From the NCBI GenBank assembly GCA_026627305.1, contig JAPNVD010000007.1, positions 24,578-88,577 of the forward strand: a DNA stretch of 64,000 bases, written 5' to 3'. The notes under the pieces are model-generated. The model worked only from the letters and a program-made list of their open reading frames with translations. It did no database searches and was not told the origin of the DNA. This document shows, piece after piece, positions 8,584-18,435 of the stretch. A program made the position numbers and the translations under genes. The stretch is from Sulfolobaceae archaeon (GTDB lineage: Archaea; Thermoproteota; Thermoprotei_A; Sulfolobales; Sulfolobaceae). Numbering within the stretch: the stretch's first letter is position 1; each line of letters starts with the position of its first letter.

Positions 8584-10329
8584 TTATTTACTAGAATTAG
8601 CACTAATATCGCTTATTAGAGATATGACCTGAGCATGAACAAAAGCCTGGGGAAAGTTTCCTGTAAACTCTTCGTTCTCCACATCATAATGTTCACCCAA
8701 TAAGCCCAGGTCTCCTGAGACCCTATCTAGCTCTTCGAGTATTTTAATAGCCTCATCAGCCCTCCCTAACCTTACATAAACCCTACCTAACCATAGAGAA
8801 GTTAAGAGAAACGGATGTTTAGCCTCTCCCATGAAGTCAGAAAGATACCTCTTCACAAATAAACCGCTCTTGAGCTCGCCCTCTATCTTCTTTAAGGTCT
8901 TTAAGAAAACTTCATCTCTAACGTCAATAAACCCGTATAGTGGCAAAGATAAGAGAGCAGAATCCACTTCTTCACTCCCAGCATAACGAGTTAGATAGCC
9001 CTCTTTCGAAACACAGTTAGAAAATATCCAATCCCTCAACTCCCGCCTACTGTCCTCCCATATGTCTTCCTCTCCTATCTCTTTCATAAGATCACCAGCC
9101 CTCTTCATCGCTATCCACATCATAGCCTTTGAGTGTGTATAGTGCCTAGATACTCCTCTCTCCTCCCATATGCTCGCATCTTTAAGCCTCCAGTTCTCAG
9201 CCTCCCAATTAGCTATATATTCTATCTTTGGCATAACCTCCTTTATGAACTCCTTATCGTGAGTTATTTCATAGTATTTCCATAGGGCTGACATAAAGAA
9301 ACCCTCTACGTCTAGCTGTATTTGTTCAGATGCCTGGTTACCAACCCTAACAGGCTTAGAGCCTTTATAGCCTGATAGCCACCTTATCTCCTTTTCAGGA
9401 GGAGGATCTCCACCATCTATGGTATATAGAGGGTGTAAAAACGGTTTAGAAGAGAAATTGATTAAACCCAACAAGAAGTTTAAGATCCTCCTGGCATTGA
9501 TCACATCACCCGCATCCATAAGTCCCTCTGCTATTATCGAGGAGTCCCTAATCCAAGCATACCTGTAGTCCCAATTCCTCTTTCCACCTATAATCTCTGG
9601 CAAAGAAGTGGCGGGAGATGCCACAGGAGCGGAAGTCGGAGAGTATATAGTTCCCAAAAGGATACCATAAGAGGACTTCAGGAGCTTCTTAAACCTCGTG
9701 TTTACCTTATCAACTCTCTTCTCCTTCTCCTTCCAATAGGCTACAGTGTTTTCAAAAGCCTTCTTAACGTTTAGCCTCAAGCTTTCTGCCTTATAGCTGA
9801 AGAGACCATGCTTGAAGTTCTTATAGTAGACCAAGTAGATGTAATTAACTCCAGCCTGCATCACTATAGAATTGTCTTCACCCCTCTTCCCCTCTGTGTA
9901 GACTAAAGCTAAACAGTCGTCATTTACAGGGTTGAGGTATTGCAAAGCAGACCTATGGTAGATAACTATAGGTCTGTAGAGCCCATATTCGAACGTTGGC
10001 TTAGCTATAACCCTCACTTCAACATCGCTCTCTATTTTAGCCAATAGAGCGCTCTCACCTATAGGGATCAAATAGGTTACCTTAACAGTCTTTCCAGACC
10101 TTAAGGAAAGCCTTAAAGTTAAGACGTTCATAACATCGTAGCTCATCTCGCCCTTAACCACCTCATCATTAGGGAGTATTTTAAGCTCACCACCGTATTC
10201 TTCATCTAAGATTTTGGCAAAAACTGGAGAGGAGTCATATCTAGGCATAGGTAGCCATACTACCTCCCCTAGACTGCTTATTAAAGCCCCTGTAAGCTGA
10301 TTCGATATATAACCATAACTCTTTACCAT
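8584..10329 (-). CDS. glycoside hydrolase family 15 enzyme (glucoamylase or trehalase)
   Basis: A 581-residue cytoplasmic GH15 protein: an N-terminal beta-sandwich (to about residue 220), then the (alpha/alpha)6 barrel. Visible barrel landmarks are NWDYRYAWIRDSSI, a glutamate in DASIWEERG that is the likely general acid, GNQASEQIQLDVEG, and GNFPQAFVHAQ holding the second catalytic region. Archaeal members hydrolyse either alpha-1,4-glucans or trehalose. Its closeness to treT and the presence of GH15 trehalases in Sulfolobales favour trehalase, but sequence alone does not settle it. A GTG at 10335 is an alternative start; the ATG at 10329 has a TATA-like stretch about 26 bases upstream. Confidence 0.85.
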   Translation of the reverse strand: MVKSYGYISNQLTGALISSLGEVVWLPMPRYDSSPVFAKILDEEYGGELKILPNDEVVKGEMSYDVMNVLTLRLSLRSGKTVKVTYLIPIGESALLAKIESDVEVRVIAKPTFEYGLYRPIVIYHRSALQYLNPVNDDCLALVYTEGKRGEDNSIVMQAGVNYIYLVYYKNFKHGLFSYKAESLRLNVKKAFENTVAYWKEKEKRVDKVNTRFKKLLKSSYGILLGTIYSPTSAPVASPATSLPEIIGGKRNWDYRYAWIRDSSIIAEGLMDAGDVINARRILNFLLGLINFSSKPFLHPLYTIDGGDPPPEKEIRWLSGYKGSKPVRVGNQASEQIQLDVEGFFMSALWKYYEITHDKEFIKEVMPKIEYIANWEAENWRLKDASIWEERGVSRHYTHSKAMMWIAMKRAGDLMKEIGEEDIWEDSRRELRDWIFSNCVSKEGYLTRYAGSEEVDSALLSLPLYGFIDVRDEVFLKTLKKIEGELKSGLFVKRYLSDFMGEAKHPFLLTSLWLGRVYVRLGRADEAIKILEELDRVSGDLGLLGEHYDVENEEFTGNFPQAFVHAQVISLISDISANSSK

Positions 10330-10394
10330 AAACACAGGTTATCTCAAAAGGATTAAAAATAAATCGCTTAAAGAGGGGAGAGAGATCTTATCAA

Positions 10395-12221
10395 TTACGC
10401 GTACTCATTGAAGAGGATTAGATCATAGACCATAGCGTATGCACTATAAGTCCCAGGACCAGTAACGTAGTTCCAGCCATAATGGGCTGGTGTAGGGTTA
10501 GCCCCAACAGTTATAGGTATCCACGCCTTCATACCAGTAACCTCACCTGTTAGAGTATATATAACACCTGAATATGAAATGTGGTAAAGAGCGTAATTTA
10601 GAGCACCTAACCTTTGCCCTGTTAAGGATACCATAGCCGCTGTCATAGGTGCCGCACCACTAGTACCGTACCAGACGTATAGTTGACCCTGATATATAAG
10701 AGGTAAACCAAAACCAAATTCAGGTATGTTAAAGCCACCAGCACTAACGAATGCTATATCTGGGTAAGTCCTCGCAATTATAGGTGTAAACGGTATAACT
10801 GAAGTCAGCTCATAGCTCTGCACAGGGAAGTATACACTAATACCTCCAGTACTGTAATCCCAACCGCTTATAGCTACTATTTGACCAGTGGAGTTTGCTG
10901 ACAAAAATATACCTCCAACTGCTGTAACCAATGGGTCGGAAGCCGGATACCATATGGTGTTATAAACGTCGATTATAAAGTTGGGAGGAGGATGATCACT
11001 CTCAAACCCCCAATCTCCTGATGCAGCTAAAACTGATATCCCTTCAGCTGCAGCCTGCTCCAAAACCTGATGGATGAAGAGCAACATAGCAGGGTAGTAA
11101 GCGGCTAAGAACGATTCCGGTAAAGCTACGGATATAGATATCTCTGTGGGGTCTAGAACGTTAACCATGTAGTAAAGCTCGTACCAGTAGTTCAAGAGGT
11201 TACCAACCAACGGTGCACCGCCCACATATCCATCACTGAACACCACATATAAATTAGAACCTGGAGAGAACGCTCCAGCCCATTCTGCATCTAATTCGTT
11301 CTCTGAGGACTGCCCACTAGAGGTTATATTACCAAAGGTAATTACATTAAAGCTACCAGTTCTCGAGATTCCGAATATATTCCAAAAGGCATAAACATCA
11401 GATATATTAATAAACGCTTCAGGTACACCTAAAATCGCTATAGTACTACCCTTGCCAGTATACCCCTCTCTATAAGCCTCTGTGAAGTTAAAGTAGTTCT
11501 GAATCGTTTCTGGCGTGATTAGAACACTTGATACAAGCGAATCGCCAGCAGAGCTCTTTACAATAGAACTCTTCCAAGCAGCTACAATTGCAGGATATAT
11601 ATGCGGATCTATACTATTTAACCCCACCACTCCTAAGACGTACTCACCAACGTTGTAAGGTAATGATGCTGTAACATTATTGGCATAGTAATAGAAGGGC
11701 TGTATATTGACTATCCCTGGTAGTCCAAACCAAAAAATTGTATTAAAGGGATAGAAATAAATGTTAAGATATGTATTAAAGGCTCTCTCTATAGAGCTTG
11801 CAGTACCATTAAACACCAGTATTAAACCATCTGCGTACTCACCATCAAACGTTAAGCCATAAGATTCGAGATATGATATCAAGGATTGGATATAAGAGCT
11901 AGTGGGATAGAAGAGGGAATCAAAAGTTTCTGGGGACAACCACTTATGGAAATTCAATGGGCTTCCATACAAGCTAGCAAGAAGATCGTTAAGCCCAGAA
12001 GCGTTCCTAAAACTTAACAAAACCGCTATATAGAGTTGAGTATTGGAGGGAAGGGGTTGGACAAATATTGAACCTGGCAGTATCGAATATTGAGGAGATG
12101 TGGTCTCTATATACACAAGAGAAGAACTACCCTGCGAATTCGCAATAGTTGGAAATACTAAAATAGAGAATAGTAGAAGTACTGCTATTACTATTATCGA
12201 TTTGTATAATGGTTTATTCAT
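10395..12221 (-). CDS. sedolisin family (S53) acid serine protease, secreted
   Basis: A 608-residue preproprotein. A signal segment (YKSIIVIAVLLLFSILVF) is followed by an activation prodomain and the S53 catalytic domain. The sedolisin residues are visible: Glu307 and Asp311 in ENELDAEW, the oxyanion Asp403 in AASGDWG, and the nucleophile Ser521 in YGTSGAAPM. A C-terminal GWNYVTGPG segment matches the calcium-binding end. Such enzymes work outside the cell at acidic pH and digest proteins. The start was set at the ATG at 12221, which has a TATA box 27 bases upstream, rather than the longer frame. It sits beside the S-layer genes. Confidence 0.9.
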   Translation of the reverse strand: MNKPLYKSIIVIAVLLLFSILVFPTIANSQGSSSLVYIETTSPQYSILPGSIFVQPLPSNTQLYIAVLLSFRNASGLNDLLASLYGSPLNFHKWLSPETFDSLFYPTSSYIQSLISYLESYGLTFDGEYADGLILVFNGTASSIERAFNTYLNIYFYPFNTIFWFGLPGIVNIQPFYYYANNVTASLPYNVGEYVLGVVGLNSIDPHIYPAIVAAWKSSIVKSSAGDSLVSSVLITPETIQNYFNFTEAYREGYTGKGSTIAILGVPEAFINISDVYAFWNIFGISRTGSFNVITFGNITSSGQSSENELDAEWAGAFSPGSNLYVVFSDGYVGGAPLVGNLLNYWYELYYMVNVLDPTEISISVALPESFLAAYYPAMLLFIHQVLEQAAAEGISVLAASGDWGFESDHPPPNFIIDVYNTIWYPASDPLVTAVGGIFLSANSTGQIVAISGWDYSTGGISVYFPVQSYELTSVIPFTPIIARTYPDIAFVSAGGFNIPEFGFGLPLIYQGQLYVWYGTSGAAPMTAAMVSLTGQRLGALNYALYHISYSGVIYTLTGEVTGMKAWIPITVGANPTPAHYGWNYVTGPGTYSAYAMVYDLILFNEYA

Positions 12222-12242
12222 ATGTATAAAAACCATATAAAA

Positions 12243-12254
12243 GTTTATATTTTT
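12243..12254 (-). promoter_or_regulatory. TATA box of the sedolisin gene
   Basis: On the minus strand AAAAATATAAAC is centred about 27 bases before the ATG at 12221, which decides the start codon and predicts a leaderless mRNA. Confidence 0.5.
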
Positions 12255-12374
12255 TATTAAACATCTCAACACATGCAAAATATGATAATAAAGAGAAATA
12301 GAGGAGGATAAAGGATTATTTATTTATGTACACACGCTCTTCGCCCACTAACTTCTAAGAAGACAATGGGCATT

Positions 12375-12456
<82 letters not shown>

Positions 12457-12670
12457 ATTATAACTGTAAGATTTTAGGTAAAAAAGATTATTGCATGAAA
12501 AACATAAATGAGGTAAAATCCTTGACCTTAAAATTCGATAAATTATCCCTATAAGATGATAAACACCATAGTAAAAGTATAATAATACCACACTGCCTAA
12601 ATGTCAAGACAAAGCAGAGAGAAGAAACGAAATTAGAGGAGAAGGGAAAAAATAAGTTAACTTAAAGGGT

Positions 12671-14233
12671 TTACCTTATCTTTCTCATTACCATGACTAA
12701 GGCTACTACTGCTAAAACTAAGCCTATTATACCAACTGCTATAGCACCATAAACTACTGTACTCAGACTACTTATGTCACTCTTTAACGTGGCAACAGTA
12801 CTGTTTAATCCACTGATCTTTGAATTTATCGCACTAACATTGCTAGCTAGCTCTGAGCTTAGAGTCGAAACTTCACTATTTAGAGTACTTATCTCTGAGT
12901 TAATAGTAGCTATGTCGCTCCTTAAAGTGCTCACATTACTGCTTAGGCTATTGACCTCAGAAGTCAGCGAGCTCACTTCAGATGATAGACTGCTTACCTC
13001 GCTCGACAGAGTGGCTACAGTACTGTTAACCTTAACCAGAGTTGAATTAATAGTTGTTAACTCGCTCTGCAATGTTGTAACCGCACTGCTCAATGAAGTA
13101 ACTTCGGTGCTTAGCTGGGTTAAACTGCTATTGAGTGACTTTATCAGGTTGTTTAAAGCTTGAATCTCAGCAGATAATTGAACTATTTCAGCAGTGTAGT
13201 TGGGATATGCTGTTATGTATAAGTATATAGTCTCTGACTGTCCGCTGTAGCTTGCAGTTATAGCTAACTCTCCAGTCACTGGATATATCGCTGAAACAGT
13301 GGGAACAGTAAACGTTAGGTTGTATATCCCGTTAGCTCCAGTATAAGTTCCCGTTATTGTCTGAGTTGTACCTGCAATTTGTAGGGTTCCTAAAACAGTC
13401 GCTGTAGAAACTGGCATAGTTGCAAACAATACTTGTACTTGAACTGTCATAGAGCTTCCTTGAACAGTGCTAGCACCAAACAGTGTTGGTGAAAACTCCT
13501 CGAAGCCTGTATTAACACTACTAGAGTATACAGCATACATCATTACCTGTAGAGCTATCTTAGTCAACACTAAGGTCACTGGATAAGTACCTGGCTCTGT
13601 AGCGTTTATAACAGTGTAATTACTCTCGTAACCCGATAGGCTTGCAGAAATGTTAAACACACTTTCGCCAGGTATCCAAGTTACAGTATATGTAACCATG
13701 CCACTGGAGTTAGTAGACAGAGTAGCTATCACTTGGTGTGAAGTAACGTTAGTGATGGTTACGGTAGCGCCAGATAATGGAACTCCAGTGTTGCTCTTAA
13801 CGGTTATATCAAAGGTCACAGTGCCTGGCTTAAATACTACATATATAGATCCTGTGTAAGTCTGCGATACCTGAGATGTGCTCTCAACTATCACTGTAAT
13901 GGTATACTGCCCTGCTGGGAACTTGGGATATGTAAATGTAAAGAGAGTACCTGTAAACCCACCTGTTGAGTTCGTCGTGAATGTATTTGTATATATTAAT
14001 TTCCCTTGTGGATTATATACGTTAACTACTAACGTAGCGCTAGCAAGAGGTGTTACAACTGAAAGGACTAGAGGTTGTCCTTGCTGGTATACTTGGCCAG
14101 GCATTGATGGCTGATAAAACGTTATTCCACCGCTAGTATAAGCTGCTAATGATACTATTCCAGCTGTTGCTAAAACACTAGTAATCACTAAAAACAAAAG
14201 ACCAATTTTTTCAAACCCTTTATTCCAACTCAT
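12671..14233 (-). CDS. slaB: S-layer stalk protein SlaB
   Basis: A 520-residue membrane-anchored S-layer protein that holds the SlaA canopy away from the membrane. Order: signal peptide (GLLFLVITSVLATAGIVSLA), several beta-sandwich domains with NxS/T glycosylation sites to about residue 340, a long heptad-repeat coiled coil (about 345-490, rich in LSSEVSSL-type repeats), and a C-terminal membrane helix ending in MRKIR. The start was set at the ATG at 14233, preceded by a GGGGTG ribosome site. It directly follows slaA, as in other Sulfolobales. Confidence 0.93.
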   Translation of the reverse strand: MSWNKGFEKIGLLFLVITSVLATAGIVSLAAYTSGGITFYQPSMPGQVYQQGQPLVLSVVTPLASATLVVNVYNPQGKLIYTNTFTTNSTGGFTGTLFTFTYPKFPAGQYTITVIVESTSQVSQTYTGSIYVVFKPGTVTFDITVKSNTGVPLSGATVTITNVTSHQVIATLSTNSSGMVTYTVTWIPGESVFNISASLSGYESNYTVINATEPGTYPVTLVLTKIALQVMMYAVYSSSVNTGFEEFSPTLFGASTVQGSSMTVQVQVLFATMPVSTATVLGTLQIAGTTQTITGTYTGANGIYNLTFTVPTVSAIYPVTGELAITASYSGQSETIYLYITAYPNYTAEIVQLSAEIQALNNLIKSLNSSLTQLSTEVTSLSSAVTTLQSELTTINSTLVKVNSTVATLSSEVSSLSSEVSSLTSEVNSLSSNVSTLRSDIATINSEISTLNSEVSTLSSELASNVSAINSKISGLNSTVATLKSDISSLSTVVYGAIAVGIIGLVLAVVALVMVMRKIR

Positions 14234-14242
14234 AATACGACA

Positions 14243-14269
14243 CACCCCAAATCACAACTTTTAAATAAA
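14243..14269 (-). promoter_or_regulatory. slaB promoter and ribosome-binding site
   Basis: A TTATTTAAAA TATA element lies at about 14259-14269 and the GGGGTG ribosome site at 14243-14248. A transcript from this TATA box would begin close to the ATG and exclude the ribosome site. The arrangement therefore allows both read-through from slaA, using the ribosome site, and an internal promoter. Confidence 0.4.
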
Positions 14270-14275
14270 ATAAAG

Positions 14276-14284
14276 TAAAAAAAC
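14276..14284 (-). terminator. oligo-T terminator after slaA
   Basis: Seven consecutive Ts on the minus strand (14277-14283) lie just after the slaA stop, with more T-rich sequence following. This is the usual archaeal termination signal and would lower slaB relative to slaA expression. Confidence 0.4.
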
Positions 14285-14300
14285 ATTTTCCTTATACCCT

Positions 14301-17300
14301 TTAACCAACTATGGTTACGTTAGTTAAGATCAGAGTAGTTGGATATAGTGATAACGCTGGACCTCCAGCGTAAGGAACTACAACAGCCTCAACTGTGTAT
14401 GTCCCAGGTGGTAATGCGGATATCTGGCTTAACTGGACTGGCACTAGAACTGGATGGTTGGCAAGTAACTGTGGAGTTGGAACGACAGTCTGGAAGTTAA
14501 TGACTAATGGTACTCCAGTAGTATCGTTAACACCAGACCTTATCACAGTCTCGATGTAGAACACATATGTGTAGTTAATTGTGCTAGTGACATTTAGTGT
14601 TATGTACTCAGACGAGGCACTTAACGTTATTGGCGTAGTCACATAGTAGTAGTTAACGTACGCGCTTACTGGAGGTATGTATACACCGTAATAGGTTATC
14701 CTGAATGGCCTTAATAATGCCGGCATTAAGTAAGTCTTGGCTGTAGCTTGAGCTCCGGTAACAGGATCTTTAACAGTGACTAGCACCGTAGCATTGTATG
14801 CTGGGATAACAGTAACGCCACTAGTCGATAGCACACCAGCTGACACATAATCAATTGCAGGACCAAGACTAACAGTGACTCCGTTAGCTAATGTTATAGT
14901 TAAATTACCAGGTATTACAACACCACTGGACGTTATCTGTCCTGGAGTAACTCTGAATGTCAATACAGCACCAGTGAAGTTAACATTACCTGGAGCCACT
15001 TCAGGTATCTTAGGTAACACATTTCCAGGGGTAACATTGACTATCTTACCATTAACGTATACTACAGTATCAGTGCCGTTAAATACTATCATAGACTCGT
15101 TCATGTAGTGTCCAACTATGGTCACATTAACTTCGTCTAGTGATTGTATTATTGCTGGGTTAGCTGTCGATAACGCTACATCCCTTATAGTTATAGTTGG
15201 GTTAGTTACAACTTTATAAGCTAACTCAACAGGCACTCCCTGAGTAGCACTTATGTACTTAGCTGTTAACACAAACGCTACAGTGCCTGGAACTTGGGCA
15301 ACAAACTCTGGTCCGGTTGGTAACACAAACTTTGCAGTTGCGTATGCATAAGTATTTGTGAACACATCATATGCAGTAACGTTAAGTACTGAGCCGTTGA
15401 GCTGAGATATGCTGGTTAGATGTAGCACCTTCATTAATCCACTTACGCTTATGAACGTGTAGTAGGAACCACTGCATGAGCTTACCTCAGTTAAAGATGG
15501 CACCTCAAATATTAAGGGTATCGTAGTAGCATTAAGTGGAATAGTCACCATAGTGCCGTTTGTGAACGTTATTGTTATTGAAGTTATGTTACCGAAGTAT
15601 AGTGTTGGATAATTGCTAGGTATTAATCCAGGATGAGCAGTTACAGCAGATATTGATAGTGAAGCTGGAGCAGGCTGAGCCCAGTATCCCTCTACTAGGG
15701 TTAGGTTCACATCAGTGGTATTGGTTAGAGGAACAACTGATGGAGTCAATATTGCTGAGAAGGTGGTTGATGGTAGTGTGAATGAATAGCTGGCCTTGTA
15801 ATATCCTAAGTAGCCATAGTAGTACCTTATTGCGTAGTCACCTGAATAGTATATAACGGTTACAGTAGTTCCAATAACTTCACTTGGTGGTATTTCTATG
15901 ACCAAACTATTGTAATCGTTCCCATAAGCAGGCATTACACTGAATGTATTACTATAGCTAATCATAAATGTCATGTTGTATAGACTTGTTCCAACGTTTG
16001 GCAATATAGTCGCATTATTCGCATCAGCATAAATAATCATTTCTTGCCCACTACCCGTCATAACTGAGATTATAACGCCATAACTGGGTAGTAAGCCTGA
16101 CATCTGCTCAGAGTTCCAGTTGGAAGCAACGCTACTGTTGAATACCTTATATCCAGCTATTGATGATGGTAGAGTAGATGTCGAAACATTAACGCCTTCA
16201 TATGCTTTTGTACCATATACTACAGTTGCATTAGTTATATAGAACTGACCATTACCGTTATCTAAAGCATCATCAGGAGAGTTAAATACTACCCAGTCTG
16301 GTAGTCCACACGCTAAGGCATTTGGAGACTGTAAACCACTTCCCTCTATCGATACCTTACCTACATAGGCAGTGAATGTTGCAGTATTTATTGAAAGTAC
16401 AGCAGTAGTATTATCCCAAGCAGTCACGTAAACTGTTGTCCTGTTAGCCCACAATCCTAGCTCTATTAGAGCTAAATATGCTAAGCCTATTTGCTGAACT
16501 AAATTAAACGCTAAAGGTACAGATATAGTTACAGGTCCAGAGGTACCAGTACCGGGTATAACGTTAGTGGATACTGATAAGAAGTAAGGAACTAGGAATG
16601 GTGACGATGCATCTAATGTAAGAATCCCTTTGTAAGTTGTCACAGAGCCAGTTCCAGGCCATATGTAAACTGATACCGTTGCTACTCCACTCTTGTATGT
16701 ATAATTAGCATTGGCAGTAAAGAACGTTATTGCGGTACCATTCAAGAACGGATAAGCTGGAGTTAATGCAACAAATGTGAAGTTGGTCGTCATAGCCTTA
16801 CTTGTTAATAGCGGATAGTTAAGGACTAGACCAGCCACATATGCTGTTGCACTTGCAGTTGTGGAGCTCTCGATGTTAGCTTTTAACATAAGTGAAGATG
16901 ATGCTTGAGCAGATATGTTTGACGGTGGTGTAGTGAGTATAAAGGTATTGAAATATGGTGAAATACCAGTTGCTTTAACATTCTCGAAAGCTGATGCTCT
17001 AATAGTTGAGGTTAAGCTCGTTATGGGTAATGCAGATGTAAACATCAATTTAACAGTTGCCATTAGTGTGGTTCCAACATATATTTTCAATAGCAGGTAA
17101 CCATAGCTAACATAATTACCTAAAGCTACGGCAGTTATTTGCTTTACTACTGAAGTAGAGTTTAATAACGCACCTGTAATATTTTCACTTGACTTGTTAG
17201 CGGAGAATGCTATAATGTAAACATTTCCACCTACATTTGTACTGACCATCGTTTTATTACCGTTCACATACATAGATAACGCATTTATTACTGTCCCATT

Positions 17301-18308
17301 GGGATAAGTTACGTTAAAGTATAGAGGTTTATTATACGGTAATATTAGACCTTCAACTGGATAGAAACCATTGTAGAAGTCAACAGTTGGTATATATAGT
17401 GTACCACTGTGGAAGGAATAGTAGTTGAAGTCTGTTAAGTTAGCTGCCTGAGCGAACTTAATTGTCTCAGGACCTGGTGTAGTATAAGTTAAGTTGAAGG
17501 CAAATAGATAAGGTCCTGTTCCTGTTAACGCATAGTCAAGTAGTGTTACATTTATCGCACTCCTTCCAACACCTATAGGCTGACTATTAAATACAGGGTT
17601 ATAGATTTTAGAGATCTCAAAAGGTGCTATAACTGTCACAATGCCTGACTGCTGAGAACCTACAGCGGATGCAGGTGAAGTTATCTCTTGCATTGTTATA
17701 ATAACCTCATATTTAAGTACTGTTTGTGGACTTGTTAATAATGTTGAAACTGGTATACCATTAAATGTTTGAGTGCCAACAGTTGCACCATCATAGTACA
17801 ATTCTTCCATAGGTAGTATTCCTAAAGTGCCAGTGGTGGGTACAGTCTTATTGTAATAATTAACTACAATACCTAGGTTCATTCCTAAATCTTGCTCTAA
17901 TGTCGCTAGTGAGACAGATGAAGGACTGCTAATTCCATAACTTACTAGGAAGAATACTGATTTTAACGCTGAACTATAGAATCCGTATGTTGCTACCTCA
18001 CTAGCTGTTAAATAAGTCAAGAAAGTTTGAGAGCCATCAGAAAATGTTAATGAGGTATTACTAAGGAATAAAGTGTTACCGAGTAATTCTGTTATGTTAT
18101 AATGATATGCAGCTAATATAGTAGACACATTAATACCAACTAAAAATGCTGGATAGCTTGTTAAGGAAGTTCCTAGTGAGTATATGAACACATTAGCATC
18201 CTTAGGAACCGCTGCTTGTGTTGGTGTTATTAAAGTTGGATATACTCCAATTAGGATTGAAGCAAGGAAGAGAATAGATAGGATTAAACCAATTGTTTGC
18301 TTATTCAT
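14301..18308 (-). CDS. slaA: S-layer canopy protein SlaA
   Basis: A 1335-residue secreted protein forming the outer crystalline lattice of the Sulfolobales envelope. The signal peptide is KQTIGLILSILFLASILIGV followed by PTQAA, with cleavage likely before VPKDANVF. The mature protein is beta-rich, low in Lys and Cys, and dense in Thr, Ser, Tyr and Asn with many NxS/T glycosylation sites. It has no membrane anchor, as expected because SlaB supplies it. A TTG 30 bases upstream is possible, but the ATG at 18308 begins a normal signal peptide. Length lies within the SlaA range I know for the order. Confidence 0.93.
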   Translation of the reverse strand: MNKQTIGLILSILFLASILIGVYPTLITPTQAAVPKDANVFIYSLGTSLTSYPAFLVGINVSTILAAYHYNITELLGNTLFLSNTSLTFSDGSQTFLTYLTASEVATYGFYSSALKSVFFLVSYGISSPSSVSLATLEQDLGMNLGIVVNYYNKTVPTTGTLGILPMEELYYDGATVGTQTFNGIPVSTLLTSPQTVLKYEVIITMQEITSPASAVGSQQSGIVTVIAPFEISKIYNPVFNSQPIGVGRSAINVTLLDYALTGTGPYLFAFNLTYTTPGPETIKFAQAANLTDFNYYSFHSGTLYIPTVDFYNGFYPVEGLILPYNKPLYFNVTYPNGTVINALSMYVNGNKTMVSTNVGGNVYIIAFSANKSSENITGALLNSTSVVKQITAVALGNYVSYGYLLLKIYVGTTLMATVKLMFTSALPITSLTSTIRASAFENVKATGISPYFNTFILTTPPSNISAQASSSLMLKANIESSTTASATAYVAGLVLNYPLLTSKAMTTNFTFVALTPAYPFLNGTAITFFTANANYTYKSGVATVSVYIWPGTGSVTTYKGILTLDASSPFLVPYFLSVSTNVIPGTGTSGPVTISVPLAFNLVQQIGLAYLALIELGLWANRTTVYVTAWDNTTAVLSINTATFTAYVGKVSIEGSGLQSPNALACGLPDWVVFNSPDDALDNGNGQFYITNATVVYGTKAYEGVNVSTSTLPSSIAGYKVFNSSVASNWNSEQMSGLLPSYGVIISVMTGSGQEMIIYADANNATILPNVGTSLYNMTFMISYSNTFSVMPAYGNDYNSLVIEIPPSEVIGTTVTVIYYSGDYAIRYYYGYLGYYKASYSFTLPSTTFSAILTPSVVPLTNTTDVNLTLVEGYWAQPAPASLSISAVTAHPGLIPSNYPTLYFGNITSITITFTNGTMVTIPLNATTIPLIFEVPSLTEVSSCSGSYYTFISVSGLMKVLHLTSISQLNGSVLNVTAYDVFTNTYAYATAKFVLPTGPEFVAQVPGTVAFVLTAKYISATQGVPVELAYKVVTNPTITIRDVALSTANPAIIQSLDEVNVTIVGHYMNESMIVFNGTDTVVYVNGKIVNVTPGNVLPKIPEVAPGNVNFTGAVLTFRVTPGQITSSGVVIPGNLTITLANGVTVSLGPAIDYVSAGVLSTSGVTVIPAYNATVLVTVKDPVTGAQATAKTYLMPALLRPFRITYYGVYIPPVSAYVNYYYVTTPITLSASSEYITLNVTSTINYTYVFYIETVIRSGVNDTTGVPLVINFQTVVPTPQLLANHPVLVPVQLSQISALPPGTYTVEAVVVPYAGGPALSLYPTTLILTNVTIVG

Positions 18309-18342
18309 GGACTTCACTTCTGGAGTAGTACTAAGCAATAAA

Positions 18343-18352
18343 GATATAAAAA
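18343..18352 (-). promoter_or_regulatory. slaA promoter TATA box
   Basis: TTTTTATATC on the minus strand lies about 40 bases before the slaA ATG, predicting a short leader of roughly 14 bases. That leader contains an AGTGA ribosome-site-like motif four to five bases before the ATG. Confidence 0.5.
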
Positions 18353-18435
18353 GTGTTTGTCTCCAAATGTCTACTATGATTTTAACGAAAAATTGAAAGT
18401 ATTACGCGATTACAAAAAATCTCTTTAACTTGAAA

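Noticed and set aside
12774..13163. 129-residue plus-strand frame with regular Leu/Ser repeats
   Set aside because: It is the shadow of the SlaB coiled coil on the opposite strand.
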